Shown: positions 1 through 7,318 of the stretch, piece after piece
Numbering within the stretch: position 1 is the stretch's first letter
Layout: every line of letters starts with the position of its first letter
NCBI GenBank assembly: GCA_964527315.1
Contig: CAZGOQ010000057.1
Location: 1 to 13,461 of the forward strand
DNA length: 13,461 nucleotides
DNA from: HGM13006 sp964527315
Lineage (GTDB): Bacteria > Bacillota > Clostridia > Oscillospirales > Oscillospiraceae
Direction: 5' to 3'
Made by a program: the position numbers and the translations under genes
Notes under the pieces: model-generated
Database searches by the model: none
Told to the model about the DNA's origin: nothing
Seen by the model: only the letters and a program-made list of their open reading frames with translations

Positions 1-1443
1 AATCTCCACGACTGGTGTATCTCCCGGCAACTCTGGTGGGGGCATCAGATTCCGGCATGGAAGTGTCAAAGCTGCGGCAAATACACTGTCTCCAGAGAGG
101 ATCCCACAGAGTGTGCTCACTGCGGCTGTCAGGACATTGTGCGGGAAGAGGATGTGCTGGATACGTGGTTTTCTTCGGCCCTCTGGCCCTTTGAGACATT
201 GGGCTGGCCGGAAAAAACAGAGGATCTGGATTACTTTTACCCCACGGATGTGTTGGTCACTGGCTATGACATCATTACTTTCTGGGTTTCACGTATGATC
301 TTCTCCGGCTGTGAGCAGACCGGAAAGCCGCCCTTCCACACTGTACTGATTCACGGTCTGGTACGGGACGATAAGGGCCGGAAAATGTCCAAGTCTCTGG
401 GCAACGGCATCGACCCGTTGGAAATGGTAGAGCAGTATGGCGCGGATGCGCTGCGGATGAACATGATTACTGGCAATTCTCCCGGAAACGACATGCGGTT
501 CTATGTGGAGCGCTGCGAGGCCATGCGGAATTTTGCCAATAAGATCTGGAACGCCAGCCGCTATGTGCTGATGAACCTGACCATTGACCAAAACACACTT
601 CCCGCCCCGGATCAGCTGGAGCAGGAAGACAAATGGATCCTCTCTAAGCTGAACCGCCTGATCTCTGAGGTTACTGAGAACATGGACAAGTATGAACTGG
701 GGATTGCCGTGCAGAAGATCTATGACTTTATCTGGGACGACTACTGCGACTGGTATATCGAACTGACTAAGGCCCGGCTCTATGCCGAGGACGAAGGCAG
801 CAAAGAGACGGCCCAGCAGGTTCTGGTTTATGTACTCGATCAGTTCTTAAAACTCCTGCACCCCTTTATGCCATTTATTACAGAGGAGATCTGGCAGGCC
901 ATTCCCCACAAAGGGGAGAGCATTATGATCGCCCCCTGGCCGGAGACAAACAGTATGCTGAATTTCCCGGCAGAGGAAGCTTCCATGGAGCAGATCATGG
1001 CTGCGATTCGAGCCGTCCGGAACCGCCGGTCAGAGATGAATGTGCCCCCCAGCAAAAAATCCACGCTGTATATCGTTACGGAGAACCAGCGCGTCTATCA
1101 GCAGGGCAGTGCATTTATGAAAAAAATGGCCTATTCTGATAATCTTTTGATTTCCGAACGCGCTCCGGAGGGAGCGGAGGATATGGTCTCCTGCATCACT
1201 GCGGACTGCAAACTCTATATGCCCATGAATCAGTTGGTCGATTTGGAGAAAGAACGCCAACGAGTGGAAAAAGAGTTGGAGAAGAATCGTAAAAATCTGG
1301 ATGGGATCGGGAAGAAACTCTCCAATTCCGGATTTTTGTCCAAAGCCCCTGAAAATGTGGTAAACGCGGAAAAGGAAAAAGCGGAAAAACTCCAAGCGCT
1401 GATTGCACAGCTGGAGGAAAGCCTTCAGCGGCTTATGAGATAA
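1..1443 (+). CDS. valS: Valine--tRNA ligase (ValS), C-terminal part, 5' end outside window
   Basis: Cytoplasmic class I aminoacyl-tRNA synthetase that charges tRNA-Val with valine. The reading frame is open from base 1 and gives 480 visible residues. ValS is usually about 880 aa, so roughly the last 55% is present. Visible in order: the DWCISRQLWWGHQIP segment of the catalytic domain; a Cys-rich CxxC...CxxC patch (about residues 22-44) like the zinc-binding insertion in some ValS; the DTWFSS motif; the KMSKS loop at 382-396 followed by SLGNGIDP; the helical anticodon-binding domain; and a C-terminal heptad-rich arm from about LVDLEKE onward, the coiled coil that contacts tRNA and is typical of ValS rather than IleS or LeuS. 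The stop is TAA at 1441-1443. No terminator with a T-run follows, so read-through into folC, 123 bp downstream, is possible. Identification is secure. Any T-box leader would lie outside the window. Confidence 0.97.
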   Translation, partial: NLHDWCISRQLWWGHQIPAWKCQSCGKYTVSREDPTECAHCGCQDIVREEDVLDTWFSSALWPFETLGWPEKTEDLDYFYPTDVLVTGYDIITFWVSRMIFSGCEQTGKPPFHTVLIHGLVRDDKGRKMSKSLGNGIDPLEMVEQYGADALRMNMITGNSPGNDMRFYVERCEAMRNFANKIWNASRYVLMNLTIDQNTLPAPDQLEQEDKWILSKLNRLISEVTENMDKYELGIAVQKIYDFIWDDYCDWYIELTKARLYAEDEGSKETAQQVLVYVLDQFLKLLHPFMPFITEEIWQAIPHKGESIMIAPWPETNSMLNFPAEEASMEQIMAAIRAVRNRRSEMNVPPSKKSTLYIVTENQRVYQQGSAFMKKMAYSDNLLISERAPEGAEDMVSCITADCKLYMPMNQLVDLEKERQRVEKELEKNRKNLDGIGKKLSNSGFLSKAPENVVNAEKEKAEKLQALIAQLEESLQRLMR

Positions 1444-1566
1444 ACAAAAAGCCGCCGGCGCCGGACAGGAACACCAGCGGCAGATCTGCTATCAGTTGAG
1501 AGATTTGGAAGAAACAACAGATTTAAACAAACACTTTTTACACACAAAAGGGGAGGGTGGATCCGA

Positions 1567-2829
1567 TTGACCTATGAAGAAATTTTGATACAGATTCACC
1601 GCCGCCGAACCTTTTCTGCCGGCGGTCCCACGCTGGAACGCATTCGGCGGCTTATGGCCGCGTTGGGAGATCCGCAGGAGAAGTATCCGGTCGTCCACAT
1701 TGCCGGGACCAACGGCAAAGGCAGCGTCTCCGCCATGGCGGCGGCGGCCCTTTTTCAAAAGAGATATCGGGTCGGACTGTTTACATCCCCCTATCTGGTG
1801 GATTTCCGAGAACGGATCCAAATTGACCGTCAGCCGATCTCGAAAGAGGAACTTAAAGCCTGCTATGAGATTGTCATAGCACAGGAAACTCGTTTGGAAC
1901 AGCAGGGCTTCGAGCCGGTCAACGAATTTGAGTTCGTGACTGCGATTGGCTTTTTGGCCTTTTCCCGTGCAAAGGTGGACTATGCCGTGTTGGAGGTGGG
2001 ACTGGGGGGGAGAACCGACCCTACCAATCTGGTCAAACATCCCGCCGCCTGTTGTGTTACATCAATCTCTTTTGACCATACCGCCATTTTGGGGAATACC
2101 ATTGAAAAAATTGCTTGGGAAAAGGCCGGAATCATTAAGAAAAACTGCCCGGTGGTCATTGCCCGGCAGACGGAGGAAGCTGAAGCCGTTTTACGGCGGG
2201 TTGCCCAGAAACAAAACGCCCCGCTTACTTCAGCGGATCCGGTCACACCGATATCGAGAAGCCGCTCCGGTTTGAAGTTTCTATGCGGCAATTTAAAGTT
2301 ATGTATACCTCTTTTGGGTGATTTTCAAATGGAGAACGCCGCAGCAGCATTGAAATTATGTCAAGTGCTTGGCTTACCGGATCATGATATTCAGGTCGCG
2401 TTTTCCGGCGTTTCCTGGCCAGGACGGCTGCAATATTTCCCCCAGCATGAAATGCTGGTAGACGCAGGGCATAATCCCGCTGGCATTGAGGGGTTGTGCC
2501 GCACACTGGATCAGCTGTTTGCAGGTCAGAAAATAATCTGCATCCTGTCCATGCTGCGGGACAAGGATGTTTCCAAATGCATTCCCATGGTTGCAAAGCG
2601 TGCTCGGCTCCTGATCGGTACGTCCGTGCATTTGCCCCGATCTTTTTCACCGGAGGAAATCGTGGAACTTGCAGCGTCATACTGCCCGGCTCTCCCGGCA
2701 GACTCTATGGAAACGGCGCTGTCCATGGCAAAACAATCGGCAGAGCCAGGAGATCTGCTCTTGGTCTGTGGTTCCGTTTATGGGGCGGGAGAGGTCCTGC
2801 GCATTCTCTCTGTTTCATCAATTTCATAG
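1567..2829 (+). CDS. folC: Folylpolyglutamate synthase / dihydrofolate synthase
   Basis: Mur-ligase-type ATP-dependent enzyme that adds glutamate to folates and, in bifunctional forms, joins glutamate to dihydropteroate. It acts in the cytoplasm. At 420 aa it has the usual family length. Visible: P-loop GTNGKGS at residues 47-53; TSPYLVDFRERI just after it; EVGLGGRTDPTN; SISFDHTAILGNT followed by IAWEKAGI, which holds the conserved lysine region; and DAGHNP at 299-304, opening the C-terminal domain. The start is taken as TTG at 1567: no in-frame ATG lies nearby upstream, and GGGAGG at 1551-1556 lies 10 nt ahead. The gene follows valS directly, a common arrangement in Firmicutes, and is closed by a strong terminator. 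Whether it also has dihydrofolate synthase activity cannot be told from sequence alone. Confidence 0.95.
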   Translation: MTYEEILIQIHRRRTFSAGGPTLERIRRLMAALGDPQEKYPVVHIAGTNGKGSVSAMAAAALFQKRYRVGLFTSPYLVDFRERIQIDRQPISKEELKACYEIVIAQETRLEQQGFEPVNEFEFVTAIGFLAFSRAKVDYAVLEVGLGGRTDPTNLVKHPAACCVTSISFDHTAILGNTIEKIAWEKAGIIKKNCPVVIARQTEEAEAVLRRVAQKQNAPLTSADPVTPISRSRSGLKFLCGNLKLCIPLLGDFQMENAAAALKLCQVLGLPDHDIQVAFSGVSWPGRLQYFPQHEMLVDAGHNPAGIEGLCRTLDQLFAGQKIICILSMLRDKDVSKCIPMVAKRARLLIGTSVHLPRSFSPEEIVELAASYCPALPADSMETALSMAKQSAEPGDLLLVCGSVYGAGEVLRILSVSSIS

Positions 2830-2838
2830 AATATTTTC

Positions 2839-2878
2839 CGGGGTGCGTGCCTTCGACGGTATGCGCCCCGTTTTCTTT
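2839..2878 (+). terminator. Rho-independent terminator after folC
   Basis: A 13-bp stem pairs 2839-2851 with 2858-2870 (three G-U pairs in the RNA) around a 6-nt loop, TTCGAC. It is followed by TTTTCTTT at 2871-2878. It starts 10 nt after the folC stop and separates folC from the spoIIA operon. Confidence 0.9.
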
Positions 2879-2879
2879 G

Positions 2880-2885
2880 TATAAT
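2880..2885 (+). promoter_or_regulatory. Possible -10 box for the spoIIA operon
   Basis: A perfect TATAAT sits immediately after the folC terminator T-tract and 32 bp before the spoIIAA ATG. No good -35 box is visible: the expected position falls inside the right arm of the terminator. In Bacillus subtilis this operon uses sigma-H and sigma-G. I could not find a convincing match to either consensus here, so promoter class is open. Confidence 0.35.
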
Positions 2886-2917
2886 GGAGCCAAAATATAC
2901 TCTGCGGAGGGATTTTT

Positions 2918-3250
2918 ATGTACATCCGAAGTTTTTTGCAGGACAAAGAAATGACGCTGACATTGTCCGGCGAAATCGATCATCACGAAGCAAAGAATGC
3001 AATTGTCAATATTTCTGAAAAAATCGATGCCTATTTGCCGAAAACCTGTTTTTTGGATTTTCGGGATGTCAGCTTTATGGATTCCTCCGGAATTGCAGTG
3101 GTGATTGCCGGGGTAAGGCATATGCGGGAGATCGGGGGCAAGCTGGTTTTGACCAATGTCCAGCCCCAGCCCATGAAGGTGTTTTCCGCCGCCGGAATCG
3201 AGCAAATTGCAGAAATCAAAGGAGGAACCAGCAATGAAACCGGAAAATGA
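2918..3250 (+). CDS. spoIIAA: Anti-sigma F factor antagonist SpoIIAA
   Basis: STAS-domain protein of 110 aa, close to the 117 aa of B. subtilis SpoIIAA. In the forespore, unphosphorylated SpoIIAA binds SpoIIAB and frees sigma-F. SpoIIAB inactivates it by phosphorylating a serine, and SpoIIE restores it. The diagnostic FMDSSGI motif spans residues 53-59, and Ser57 is the predicted phosphorylation site by alignment with B. subtilis Ser58. The C-terminal half (KLVLTNVQPQPMKVFSAAGI) has the usual STAS helix-strand pattern. The start is ATG with GGAGG at 2906-2910, 7 nt upstream. It is first of three genes in the order spoIIAA-spoIIAB-sigF. Its last 17 bases overlap spoIIAB, which suggests translational coupling. 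Confidence 0.96.
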   Translation: MYIRSFLQDKEMTLTLSGEIDHHEAKNAIVNISEKIDAYLPKTCFLDFRDVSFMDSSGIAVVIAGVRHMREIGGKLVLTNVQPQPMKVFSAAGIEQIAEIKGGTSNETGK

Positions 3251-3674
3251 AGTGACAATGACCTTTCTCAGCCGCAGCTGCAACGAAGCCTTTGCACGAT
3301 CAGCCGTGGGCGCTTTCGCGGCGTCTCTGGACCCAACGGTAGAGGAACTGGGCGATATCAAGACTGCCGTCAGCGAAGCGGTGACCAACTGCATTGTGCA
3401 TGCCTACCCCGATTCCTGGGGAACGATAGAACTCTGCTGCCGCATCTATCCGGATCGAAGTCTGGAAATTGTGATCAAAGACCAGGGCGTTGGAATTTCG
3501 GACATAAAGGCCGCCAGAACGCCTCTGTATACTACCGGCGGACAGGAACGCAGCGGCATGGGCTTTACCATTATGGAAAAATTCATGTCAAGCTTACGGG
3601 TGGAATCTGAGATCGGAGAGGGCACAACTGTCACCATGACCCGAAAGCTGCGAAGAGGGAGTACTGCCACTTGA
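3234..3674 (+). CDS. spoIIAB: Anti-sigma F factor / serine kinase SpoIIAB
   Basis: GHKL-fold serine kinase (146 aa) that holds sigma-F inactive and phosphorylates SpoIIAA. Visible motifs: N box SEAVTN at residues 47-52; G1 box DQGVGI at 83-88; a lid segment with LYTTGGQERSG; and G2 GMGFTIM at 108-114. The ATG at 3234 is chosen because AAAGGAGG at 3218-3225 lies 8 nt ahead and the product then begins like known SpoIIAB (MKPENEVTMTF). The longer in-frame opening from 3207 lacks such support and lies deep inside spoIIAA. The gene overlaps spoIIAA by 17 bases and sigF by 4, so the three products are probably made in fixed proportion, as this partner-switching circuit requires. Confidence 0.96.
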   Translation: MKPENEVTMTFLSRSCNEAFARSAVGAFAASLDPTVEELGDIKTAVSEAVTNCIVHAYPDSWGTIELCCRIYPDRSLEIVIKDQGVGISDIKAARTPLYTTGGQERSGMGFTIMEKFMSSLRVESEIGEGTTVTMTRKLRRGSTAT

Positions 3675-4378
3675 CCATGGAACTTCTGGACCAGGCACGG
3701 CAGGGAGATCAGAATGCCAAGGAGCGGCTGATCACGGAGAACTCCGGCCTGATATGGAGTATTGTGAGACGGTTTTTTGGCCGTGGCGTGGAGCCGGATG
3801 ACCTGTATCAGCTGGGCTGTATGGGATTTTTGAAAGCCATCGATGGTTATGATCAGAGTTTCGGCACCCAGTTTTCCACCTATGCAGTGCCAAAAATCGC
3901 CGGGGAGATCCGCCGGTTCCTGCGGGACGACGGAACCATCAAGGTCAGCCGTACCATCAAGGAACAGGCGGTCATGCTGAAAAATCTTCGCACCCGGCTG
4001 ACCGGGGAACTGGGCCGGGAACCGCTGCTCAGCGAACTATCTGCCGTGTCGGGGCTTGCGCCGGAAGAAATCGCCGTCATTGAGACCGCAATGCTCCCCA
4101 CAGATTCCCTCCAGCGTCCCACCGGAGAGGATGGCAGCAACCTTGAGCAGTTGCTGCCCGGAGACGGCATTGAAGATAAAATCCTGGAAAGAGTTGCCCT
4201 TAAGGACGCAATCGGTAAACTGGAACCTCGCCAGCGGGCGGTCATCGATATGCGGTATTTCCGCGCCATGACCCAGGAAAAAACTGCCGCCGTACTGGGC
4301 GTCAGTCAGGTGCAGGTATCCCGCATCGAGCGAAAGGCCCTGGGGACGCTGAAAGAGATTTTGCAGGAGACAGAATAA
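3671..4378 (+). CDS. sigF: RNA polymerase sigma-F factor (forespore)
   Basis: Sigma-70 family factor (235 aa) that directs early forespore transcription. Visible: region 2 with EPDDLYQLGCMGFLKAID (about residues 41-58) and FSTYAVPKIAGEIRRFLRDDG (about 68-88), the core-binding and -10-reading segments; then VSRTIKE and region 3; and region 4 at the C-terminus with a helix-turn-helix around TAAVLGVSQVQVSRIERKAL. Sigma-G is a close paralogue, but position after spoIIAA-spoIIAB makes this sigma-F. Start choice: TTG at 3671 overlaps the spoIIAB stop and has GGGAG (3657-3661) at 9 nt. The nearby ATG at 3677 would be 15 nt from that site. Either start leaves the domains intact. Confidence 0.95.
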   Translation: MTMELLDQARQGDQNAKERLITENSGLIWSIVRRFFGRGVEPDDLYQLGCMGFLKAIDGYDQSFGTQFSTYAVPKIAGEIRRFLRDDGTIKVSRTIKEQAVMLKNLRTRLTGELGREPLLSELSAVSGLAPEEIAVIETAMLPTDSLQRPTGEDGSNLEQLLPGDGIEDKILERVALKDAIGKLEPRQRAVIDMRYFRAMTQEKTAAVLGVSQVQVSRIERKALGTLKEILQETE

Positions 4379-4383
4379 GAACA

Positions 4384-4505
4384 GGGGTCTGTGAAAAGTT
4401 CCGGCATCATAATTTACAAAAAAATATGTGGAATCGGGTATGATCCGATTCCACATAACTTTTTATCGAATTTTTATTCGGGCGAAAAGTTTTTTCACAG
4501 GCCCC
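4384..4505. repeat. Long outer inverted repeat enclosing the convergent terminator
   Basis: GGGGTCTGTGAAAA at 4384-4397 pairs with TTTTCACAGGCCCC at 4492-4505 (14 bp, one G-T). It encloses the 13-bp terminator stem at 4425-4457 and a small CGAAT/ATTCG hairpin at 4467-4480. The whole structure fills the gap between the stop codons of sigF and the convergent minus-strand gene. Confidence 0.75.
4417..4464. terminator. Bidirectional terminator between sigF and the convergent membrane-protein gene
   Basis: A perfect 13-bp stem joins 4425-4437 (TATGTGGAATCGG) to 4445-4457, with a 7-nt loop. On the plus strand it is followed by CTTTTT (4459-4464). On the minus strand the run of A at 4418-4424 becomes a U-tract. 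It can therefore end both the spoIIA operon and the gene at 4506-5735. Confidence 0.88.
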
Positions 4506-5735
4506 CTATTTTCCCATGGACAGGAGTAACTGCTCCGCAGCGGACACATCTTTCTCTGTCGCGTTTTTTCCCTGATACCGTACCCGGTGATATGCCTCCA
4601 AAAGATCCTGTTCCAGCGGCTGATCCTGATTCACGATTTCGCGGGGCGTTTTTGTTATCACATTCGGAATGTCGGTTTGTCTGCGGCGCATCAGCTGCTG
4701 AAAGACAAAGCGGATTTTTAAGTTGTTGTCCGTCAGATCGGAGAATTTCTGTTTTTTTCGCTGTTCCAGCCAGCGGCGCAGAAAATTTTCCGGCCGTTCC
4801 AGGTTCTCAACCTCATCCACATAATCAAGGACATTTTCTTTCTTCCGCTTTGGACGCATGAAAGCCAAACACGTGCCGCCCAGCATGGCCAAGAGGGAAA
4901 TGACTCCCAGAATCACTAGAATGGGCATGGTATTGCCGCTGGACGTGCCAAAGTGATGGCGTTTTGCTGTCTCCACCATTCGTTCGCCGTCCTCCGGTCC
5001 TATGGCCTGAAAGTGGCTCAGCAGCCAAAGACGGAATGCTTCCAGCTGCTCGTTGATCGCTGCAGCCGCAGCATGTAATGCAGCAGAGCCGGTGATCCGG
5101 CCATAGCCCCACCGAAGTGCGGTCAGAAGTCCCAATCCGCAGAGAAAAATCCCGCTGGCCGAGAGCAGCAGCAGGGAAAGCGAAACCAGAAACAGCTCCA
5201 TACTGTTGCGAAACAGGGCGGCGTCCTTTTCTGAACTGCGCCCCATGCGGCCCATGTGATAGCCTTGGAGCAGGCTCCGTTCCCGGAAACCATCCAGGCT
5301 GAAGAGCAGGCATAGTGCGGAACTGACTGCAAACATCCGGTTTTGAAACACTGTCACCGTCAGCAGGGAAGCAAGCAAAGCGCTGATTCCCAAGGGACCG
5401 TAAAAGCTGTCCTGACATTGGAACGTCAGTCGGAAACTTAACAGTCCGACAAGGAACGCCAAAATCATCCCGGTGAGCATTCCTCCGGCGATGTCTCTCA
5501 TGAGATAGGCTGTCGTCACAAGCGTACCGCCAAGAATCAGAAGAAATATCAAAACGGGAATCCGGCGCTCCCAATACCAGTGCCACAGGCCGCAGAAACT
5601 GCCCAGCCCCGCTGTAAACGCGGTCGGTATCAGCAGAATGTGCGGCAGCGCAAATATCGCCAGTCCCAATTGCCCCACACTGAGTGCCAGAAACTCACAG
5701 AGCAGAAAATTTCGCAGGGGATTCCAGAATTTCAT
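4506..5735 (-). CDS. Polytopic membrane protein with DUF4129-like C-terminal domain
   Basis: A 409-aa protein I do not recognise as a named gene. Hydrophobic segments lie near residues 10-30, 32-52, 59-79, 85-105, 111-130, 132-149 and a long one at 179-208, followed by a soluble stretch rich in Ala and Glu and a last membrane span at about 269-292. The charged C-terminal part (about 336-405) has the look of DUF4129: KIRFVFQQLMRR, then TPREI, then LLEAYHRVRYQGK. In known families DUF4129 follows a transglutaminase-like domain in TgpA-type membrane proteins. No such Cys-His-Asp core is visible here. The start is ATG at 5735 with GGAGGAG at 5744-5750. The gene lies 66 bp downstream of the membrane MerR gene on the same strand but has its own promoter. 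Function is unknown; an envelope role is only inferred. Confidence 0.85.
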   Translation of the reverse strand: MKFWNPLRNFLLCEFLALSVGQLGLAIFALPHILLIPTAFTAGLGSFCGLWHWYWERRIPVLIFLLILGGTLVTTAYLMRDIAGGMLTGMILAFLVGLLSFRLTFQCQDSFYGPLGISALLASLLTVTVFQNRMFAVSSALCLLFSLDGFRERSLLQGYHMGRMGRSSEKDAALFRNSMELFLVSLSLLLLSASGIFLCGLGLLTALRWGYGRITGSAALHAAAAAINEQLEAFRLWLLSHFQAIGPEDGERMVETAKRHHFGTSSGNTMPILVILGVISLLAMLGGTCLAFMRPKRKKENVLDYVDEVENLERPENFLRRWLEQRKKQKFSDLTDNNLKIRFVFQQLMRRRQTDIPNVITKTPREIVNQDQPLEQDLLEAYHRVRYQGKNATEKDVSAAEQLLLSMGK

Positions 5736-5766
5736 ACGACGTTCTCCTCCTTCCTTTGACTCTCAG

Positions 5767-5795
5767 TTTACAGGATGCCCCAGGGGCCATGTCAA
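5767..5795 (-). promoter_or_regulatory. Promoter of the DUF4129-like gene, with a palindromic spacer
   Basis: Read on the minus strand: TTGACA (5790-5795), 17-bp spacer, TGTAAA (5767-5772). The -35 is perfect and the -10 matches 4 of 6. The spacer carries an 11-bp palindrome, GCCCCAGGGGC (5777-5787), that could be an operator. Predicted transcription start is about 25 nt before the ATG. Confidence 0.6.
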
Positions 5796-5801
5796 GGCTT
5801 T

Positions 5802-7298
5802 TTACGGATAGGGGATCAGAAAAACCTCACCGTTTCCATAGCTGCCCCTGCGGACAATGATCCCCTGACTGGAGAACTCTTTCAGCGGCGTGTCCTGAGA
5901 AATCAACACTTCCTTGCCGGTCTCTAAATTACGGACATAGTAGTTTTCGTAAGTTCCGCTTTCTTCATTGAACGAAACATAATCGCCGCAGTAGTAGCAG
6001 TAGTTTTCATAAAGTTCCTCTACGATACCGGGGATCTCCGCATAAGGGGTGATTTCCAGGGTGTTGAAATCCAGTTGTGAAATGGTATCATTACGTCCAA
6101 CTTTCAATTCATCTTCTACCCCAACCAGCAGAATGCTGCCATCCGGCGCAGTCCCCGCTTCCGCATATCGGTGCTCATAGTCCAGCGTTTTCTGAAACAG
6201 CACCTTATCGCCTGTAAAATCCGTTGATTCTGAAATGTCATACGCCGTCAGCGTCAGTTCATATTCGGTGTCATTGGCAGCTTCTCCGTATGCCGTGACC
6301 TGCTGTCCCAGCATATACAGAATATCATCCTGGATGGAAAATACCAGATTTTCATATCCCGAAATATCGGAAAGCTTTTGATTTTTTCCGCCGCTGACGG
6401 GAATTTTCACCAGACAGGAGCCGCCGCCCCCAAAGGCGCCGCCGCTGGTCTCTTTTGCCAGCAGATAGTCTCCTATCCGTTCCAGATATTGCGGCGCATA
6501 GCTGGAATAATACCGGGTCTTATATTGATGGATCCCGCTGCCGTCAGCATTCATGGAATAAAGTTCCTGCCCCAGCAGATAGACCTTATCCTCCGTTACC
6601 AGAAGACTGTGTCCCTGTCCGCTGTCCAGATTGGTTTTGTAAATCAGTTCCGGATCTGTACAATCCTCTTTGCAGCGATATAGCCCTTTTGCATCCAGAT
6701 AGTAGAGCCAGCCCTCAGTGGAACCGTTTGCCTCCGGCACTTCGTCGCTTTTTTGCATCAGGAAATGCCAGGTGCAACCCGCAAAAAACACGCACAGGAC
6801 GCTCAGAGCCGCAATCACGGGAATCCACCACCGGCGGTTGTGCCTTTTTTGATAGGCCGCTATCGCAGACGACTTTTCCTCCGGCGTCTCCTCGTCCATA
6901 TATCCAAACCGCAGAGAGGGCCGGTAATCGCTCCTGCGTCTTTGGGCTCTTTCCAGCAGGCCGCCCAGTTCCATCCAATCCTTTGCCGCCGTCAGTTCCT
7001 CGGCGCAGAGCAGATTCTTCATCTGTTCTGTTTCCCGCTCAATTCTGACTCTCTGGGTTTGAACGATCTCCGGTATTGCCTCCGGGTGCTGCTGCATCCG
7101 GAGAATTTCCTCGATGGAAAACCGGGCTTGCCGCAGAATCACGATCCGTTTCAGCGCTCTGACATCTTCTTCGGAGAACTCATGATAGGTCCTGCCGTTG
7201 CGCCGCTCCGTTACAGGAGTGACCAGCCCCCGTTCCTCATAGTAGCGTATGGTTTTTTCCGGGATGCCCGTCTGGGAAATGACTTCTTTGATCTTCAT
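5802..7298 (-). CDS. Membrane-anchored MerR-family transcriptional regulator with extracytoplasmic sensor-like domain
   Basis: A 498-aa protein. Residues 1-70 are a clear MerR winged helix: IKEVISQTGIPEKTIRYYEERGLV, then RTYHEFSEEDVRALKRI. A helical stretch to about residue 120 (VQTQRVRIERETEQMKNLL) matches the dimerisation coiled coil of the family. One membrane span lies at about 157-180 after a basic HNRR, which predicts the DNA-binding part inside and the C-terminal 315 residues outside. That part has short recurring strand patterns (GWLYYLDAKGLYRC, DKVYLLGQELYSMNADGSG, DDILYMLGQQV) like beta-propeller or DUF5050-type domains. Ordinary MerR proteins are soluble and 110-280 aa. The start is ATG with GGAGGC at 7305-7310. 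A MerR-style promoter-operator lies just upstream, which suggests autoregulation. The ligand is unknown. Confidence 0.9.
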   Translation of the reverse strand: MKIKEVISQTGIPEKTIRYYEERGLVTPVTERRNGRTYHEFSEEDVRALKRIVILRQARFSIEEILRMQQHPEAIPEIVQTQRVRIERETEQMKNLLCAEELTAAKDWMELGGLLERAQRRRSDYRPSLRFGYMDEETPEEKSSAIAAYQKRHNRRWWIPVIAALSVLCVFFAGCTWHFLMQKSDEVPEANGSTEGWLYYLDAKGLYRCKEDCTDPELIYKTNLDSGQGHSLLVTEDKVYLLGQELYSMNADGSGIHQYKTRYYSSYAPQYLERIGDYLLAKETSGGAFGGGGSCLVKIPVSGGKNQKLSDISGYENLVFSIQDDILYMLGQQVTAYGEAANDTEYELTLTAYDISESTDFTGDKVLFQKTLDYEHRYAEAGTAPDGSILLVGVEDELKVGRNDTISQLDFNTLEITPYAEIPGIVEELYENYCYYCGDYVSFNEESGTYENYYVRNLETGKEVLISQDTPLKEFSSQGIIVRRGSYGNGEVFLIPYP

Positions 7299-7318
7299 AA
7301 TTTCGCCTCCATGCCGCT

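Noticed and set aside
1480..1489. Palindrome GCAGATCTGC and nearby GCCGC/GCGGC pairing after valS
   Set aside because: No T-run follows and the pairing is short. It is not a convincing terminator or operator.
3207..3233. Earlier start for SpoIIAB at 3207
   Set aside because: It would extend far into spoIIAA. ATG 3234 has AAAGGAGG upstream and matches the usual SpoIIAB N-terminus.
4825..5586. Minus-strand 253-codon frame inside the DUF4129-like gene
   Set aside because: It is a different-frame shadow with an unlikely composition (rich in Arg, Ser, His, Cys). The 409-aa frame has clear membrane spans and a good ribosome site.
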